6,959 nt of DNA from CAKUFA01 sp963656345 (lineage in GTDB: Bacteria; Bacillota; Clostridia; Christensenellales; Aristaeellaceae): positions 1-6,959 of the forward strand of contig CAVKHY010000110.1 in the NCBI GenBank assembly GCA_963656345.1. The letters are read 5' to 3'. The stretch's first letter is position 1. Every line of letters begins with the position of its first letter. Shown here one piece after another: positions 5,610 to 6,959 of this stretch. The notes beneath the pieces are model-generated. The model was not told the DNA's origin. It saw nothing but the letters and a program-made list of their open reading frames with translations, and did no database searches. The position numbers and the translations under genes were made by a program.

Positions 5610-6842
5610 ATGAAGAAGACCCTAGGTATCCTGCTGGCGCTGGTTCTGGTTTTGACGGCAACTTCTGCTTTTGCTGTTGTCGAAATCGACTATTGGTCTG
5701 TGTTCACAGGCGGTGACGGCGCTGTGATGCAGGGCATGGTGGATGCGTTCAATGCTTCTCAAGATGAGGTTCATGTGAACCACACCCCCATGACGGCTGA
5801 CGACCTGTATCAGAAGATCCCCATGACGGTGCAGACGGGCACCAGCGTGCCTGATGTGGCCATCGTGCACATCGAGCGGATCCCCAACTTCGTGGACAAG
5901 GAAATGCTCTATGCTTATGATATGGACCTGATTGCTCAGGCCGGCATCGTGCCTGAAAATTACAACCAGGCTGCATGGGAGCGCACCGACATCGACGGCG
6001 AGCACTACGGCATCCCGCTGGACGTGCACGGCTATGTGACCTACATCAACAAGGATCTGTTCGACAAGTATGACCTGAACGAATTCGTGGAAGACGGCTA
6101 CATCACCTTCGACGAAATCCGTGCTTTGGGCGACAAGGCTCGTGCCAACGGTTTCACCGGCCAGATCTTCGACCTGGGCTGGATGCGTGCTCAGATGCTG
6201 GGCTACTATGCACAGCTGAGCCCCGACCACAAGCTGACCGACAACGGCGTTGACCTGGCTCTGGATGAAGACGCTATGAAGCAGGCCATGGAGACCATGA
6301 AGTCCCTGTATGAAGATGGCTACACCACCTCCAAGACGGACGACTACTCCTCCATGTTCTACGGCGGCGAGCTGCTGGTTTGGTCCGAAGGCATCTGGAT
6401 GAAGGCTGCTGTTGTGGACGCAGGCGTGAACTTTGAAATGTATCCCAGCGTGTGCTACAGCCCTGAGACCTGCAAGAACTGGATGTCCTCTCATAACTTC
6501 GTACAGTTCGCAGACGAAAACCGCACTGAAGAAGAAGACCTGGCCGTGGCCAAGTTCATCAACTTCATGGGCGAAAATTCTCTGACCTGGGCTCGTGACG
6601 CCGGTCAGGTGCCTGCTCACGTATCTCTGAACGCCGTGGCAGAATATTCTTCCATGCCTCAGGCTTTCCTGTCCGATCCTGCCCGCGTGAATGAGCTGGC
6701 TATTTACAACTACAAGTACTGGGGACTGTTCGACACTGCTTTCAGCCGCGTAGGTTGGGACTTTGTGGATGGCACCATCTCCATCGACGATGCAATCACA
6801 CAGGTTGAACAGGAAGTTGCTGACGCGATTGCTGCCCAGTAA
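5610..6842 (+). CDS. Extracellular solute-binding protein, family 1, carbohydrate (CUT1-like) type
   Basis: A secreted sugar-type receptor for an ABC importer, 410 residues, normal for the MalE/UgpB group. The signal peptide is MKK, a Leu/Val core (5-16), and a likely cleavage after SAFA (19-22). There is no lipobox cysteine. The mature start EIDYWSVFTGGDG, followed by MVDAFNAS (25-50), is the hallmark first strand and helix of this family. PDVAIVHIERIPNFVDKEML (81-100) is the next typical segment, and GIPLDVHGYVTYINKDLFDKYDL (134-156) the hinge region. GELLVWSEGIWMKAA (253-267) and KFINFMGENSLTWARDAGQVPAH (315-337) are the second-lobe motifs. Two cysteines (282, 288) could form a disulfide. 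The many aromatic residues fit sugar stacking, but the sugar is not identifiable. No permease or ATPase for it is inside the window; they are probably to the right. It is unrelated in family to the iron-type binding protein on the other strand. Confidence 0.92.
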   Translation: MKKTLGILLALVLVLTATSAFAVVEIDYWSVFTGGDGAVMQGMVDAFNASQDEVHVNHTPMTADDLYQKIPMTVQTGTSVPDVAIVHIERIPNFVDKEMLYAYDMDLIAQAGIVPENYNQAAWERTDIDGEHYGIPLDVHGYVTYINKDLFDKYDLNEFVEDGYITFDEIRALGDKARANGFTGQIFDLGWMRAQMLGYYAQLSPDHKLTDNGVDLALDEDAMKQAMETMKSLYEDGYTTSKTDDYSSMFYGGELLVWSEGIWMKAAVVDAGVNFEMYPSVCYSPETCKNWMSSHNFVQFADENRTEEEDLAVAKFINFMGENSLTWARDAGQVPAHVSLNAVAEYSSMPQAFLSDPARVNELAIYNYKYWGLFDTAFSRVGWDFVDGTISIDDAITQVEQEVADAIAAQ

Positions 6843-6863
6843 AATTACAAGAAACCCGAAAAT

Positions 6864-6890
6864 TGGGCAGGGAGAGTTTCTCCCTGCCCA
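6864..6890 (+). other. Intercistronic stem-loop after the sugar-type binding protein
   Basis: A perfect 12-bp stem (TGGGCAGGGAGA with its complement, 6864-6875 and 6879-6890) has a GTT loop and starts 22 bases past the stop codon. No T-run follows (ATCGTACTG), so it is a poor intrinsic terminator. It more likely blocks 3' exonucleases or causes partial termination before downstream transporter genes, as in other binding-protein operons. Confidence 0.6.
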
Positions 6891-6959
6891 TCGTACTGCA
6901 TAGCATCAAAAGAAATCCTTAAAAACCTAAATGCCGGCTTAACGCTTTATGAAAAGAGG
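6891..6959 (+). other. Intergenic end of window
   Basis: No gene is supported here. The last bases, GAAAAGAGG (6951-6959), could be a ribosome binding site for a gene starting just beyond the edge. An ATG at 6949-6951 could instead open a frame, but it has no upstream ribosome site. No promoter is seen, consistent with read-through from the sugar-type binding-protein gene. Confidence 0.3.

Noticed and set aside
5622..6620. - strand open frame opposite the sugar-type binding protein
   Set aside because: Antisense to a well-supported gene; His/Val-rich translation with no family features.

Overview
The window most likely comes from a Clostridia-type member of the Bacillota, probably a gut species of moderate G+C. 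The reasons are strong AGGAGG-type ribosome binding sites, short Lys-Lys-led signal peptides, classical sigma-A promoters, hairpin/T-run terminators and a bacterial group II intron end. No phylogenetic marker gene is present, so this placement is inference.

Layout, left to right. Bases 1-66 are the 3' end (domains V and VI) of a group II intron running off the left edge on the + strand. A terminator hairpin follows at 105-140. From 4423 back to 163, on the - strand, lies a complete ferric-iron/AfuA-FbpA-type ABC importer operon. It encodes a secreted substrate-binding protein (3212-4423), an ATPase with a C-terminal TOBE-type region (2074-3081), and a permease in which both transmembrane halves are fused in one chain (163-2061). 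A strong stem-loop at 3145-3175 separates the binding-protein gene from the ATPase gene and probably sets unequal expression.

Divergently transcribed on the + strand is a YheO/DauR-like regulator (4662-5327; PAS_6 plus HTH_22). The 238-bp divergent region holds two back-to-back promoters. The transporter promoter carries an 8-bp direct repeat with an 11-bp period over its -35 box. The regulator promoter carries a 17-bp palindrome over its -10 box. The simplest reading is a regulator that controls the adjacent transporter and itself.

A terminator after the regulator (5370-5422) closes that unit. A consensus promoter (5463-5491) and a structured leader of about 112 nt then precede a carbohydrate-type (CUT1-like) substrate-binding protein (5610-6842). 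A 12-bp stem-loop without a T-run follows, so transcription may continue into transporter genes beyond the right edge. Neither binding protein has a lipobox cysteine.

Nothing in the window is a clear new enzymatic or defence system. The least ordinary elements are the pairing of a YheO-like regulator with an Fbp-type transporter, the regulatory repeats, the paired-hairpin/orphan-Shine-Dalgarno leader, and the intron end.
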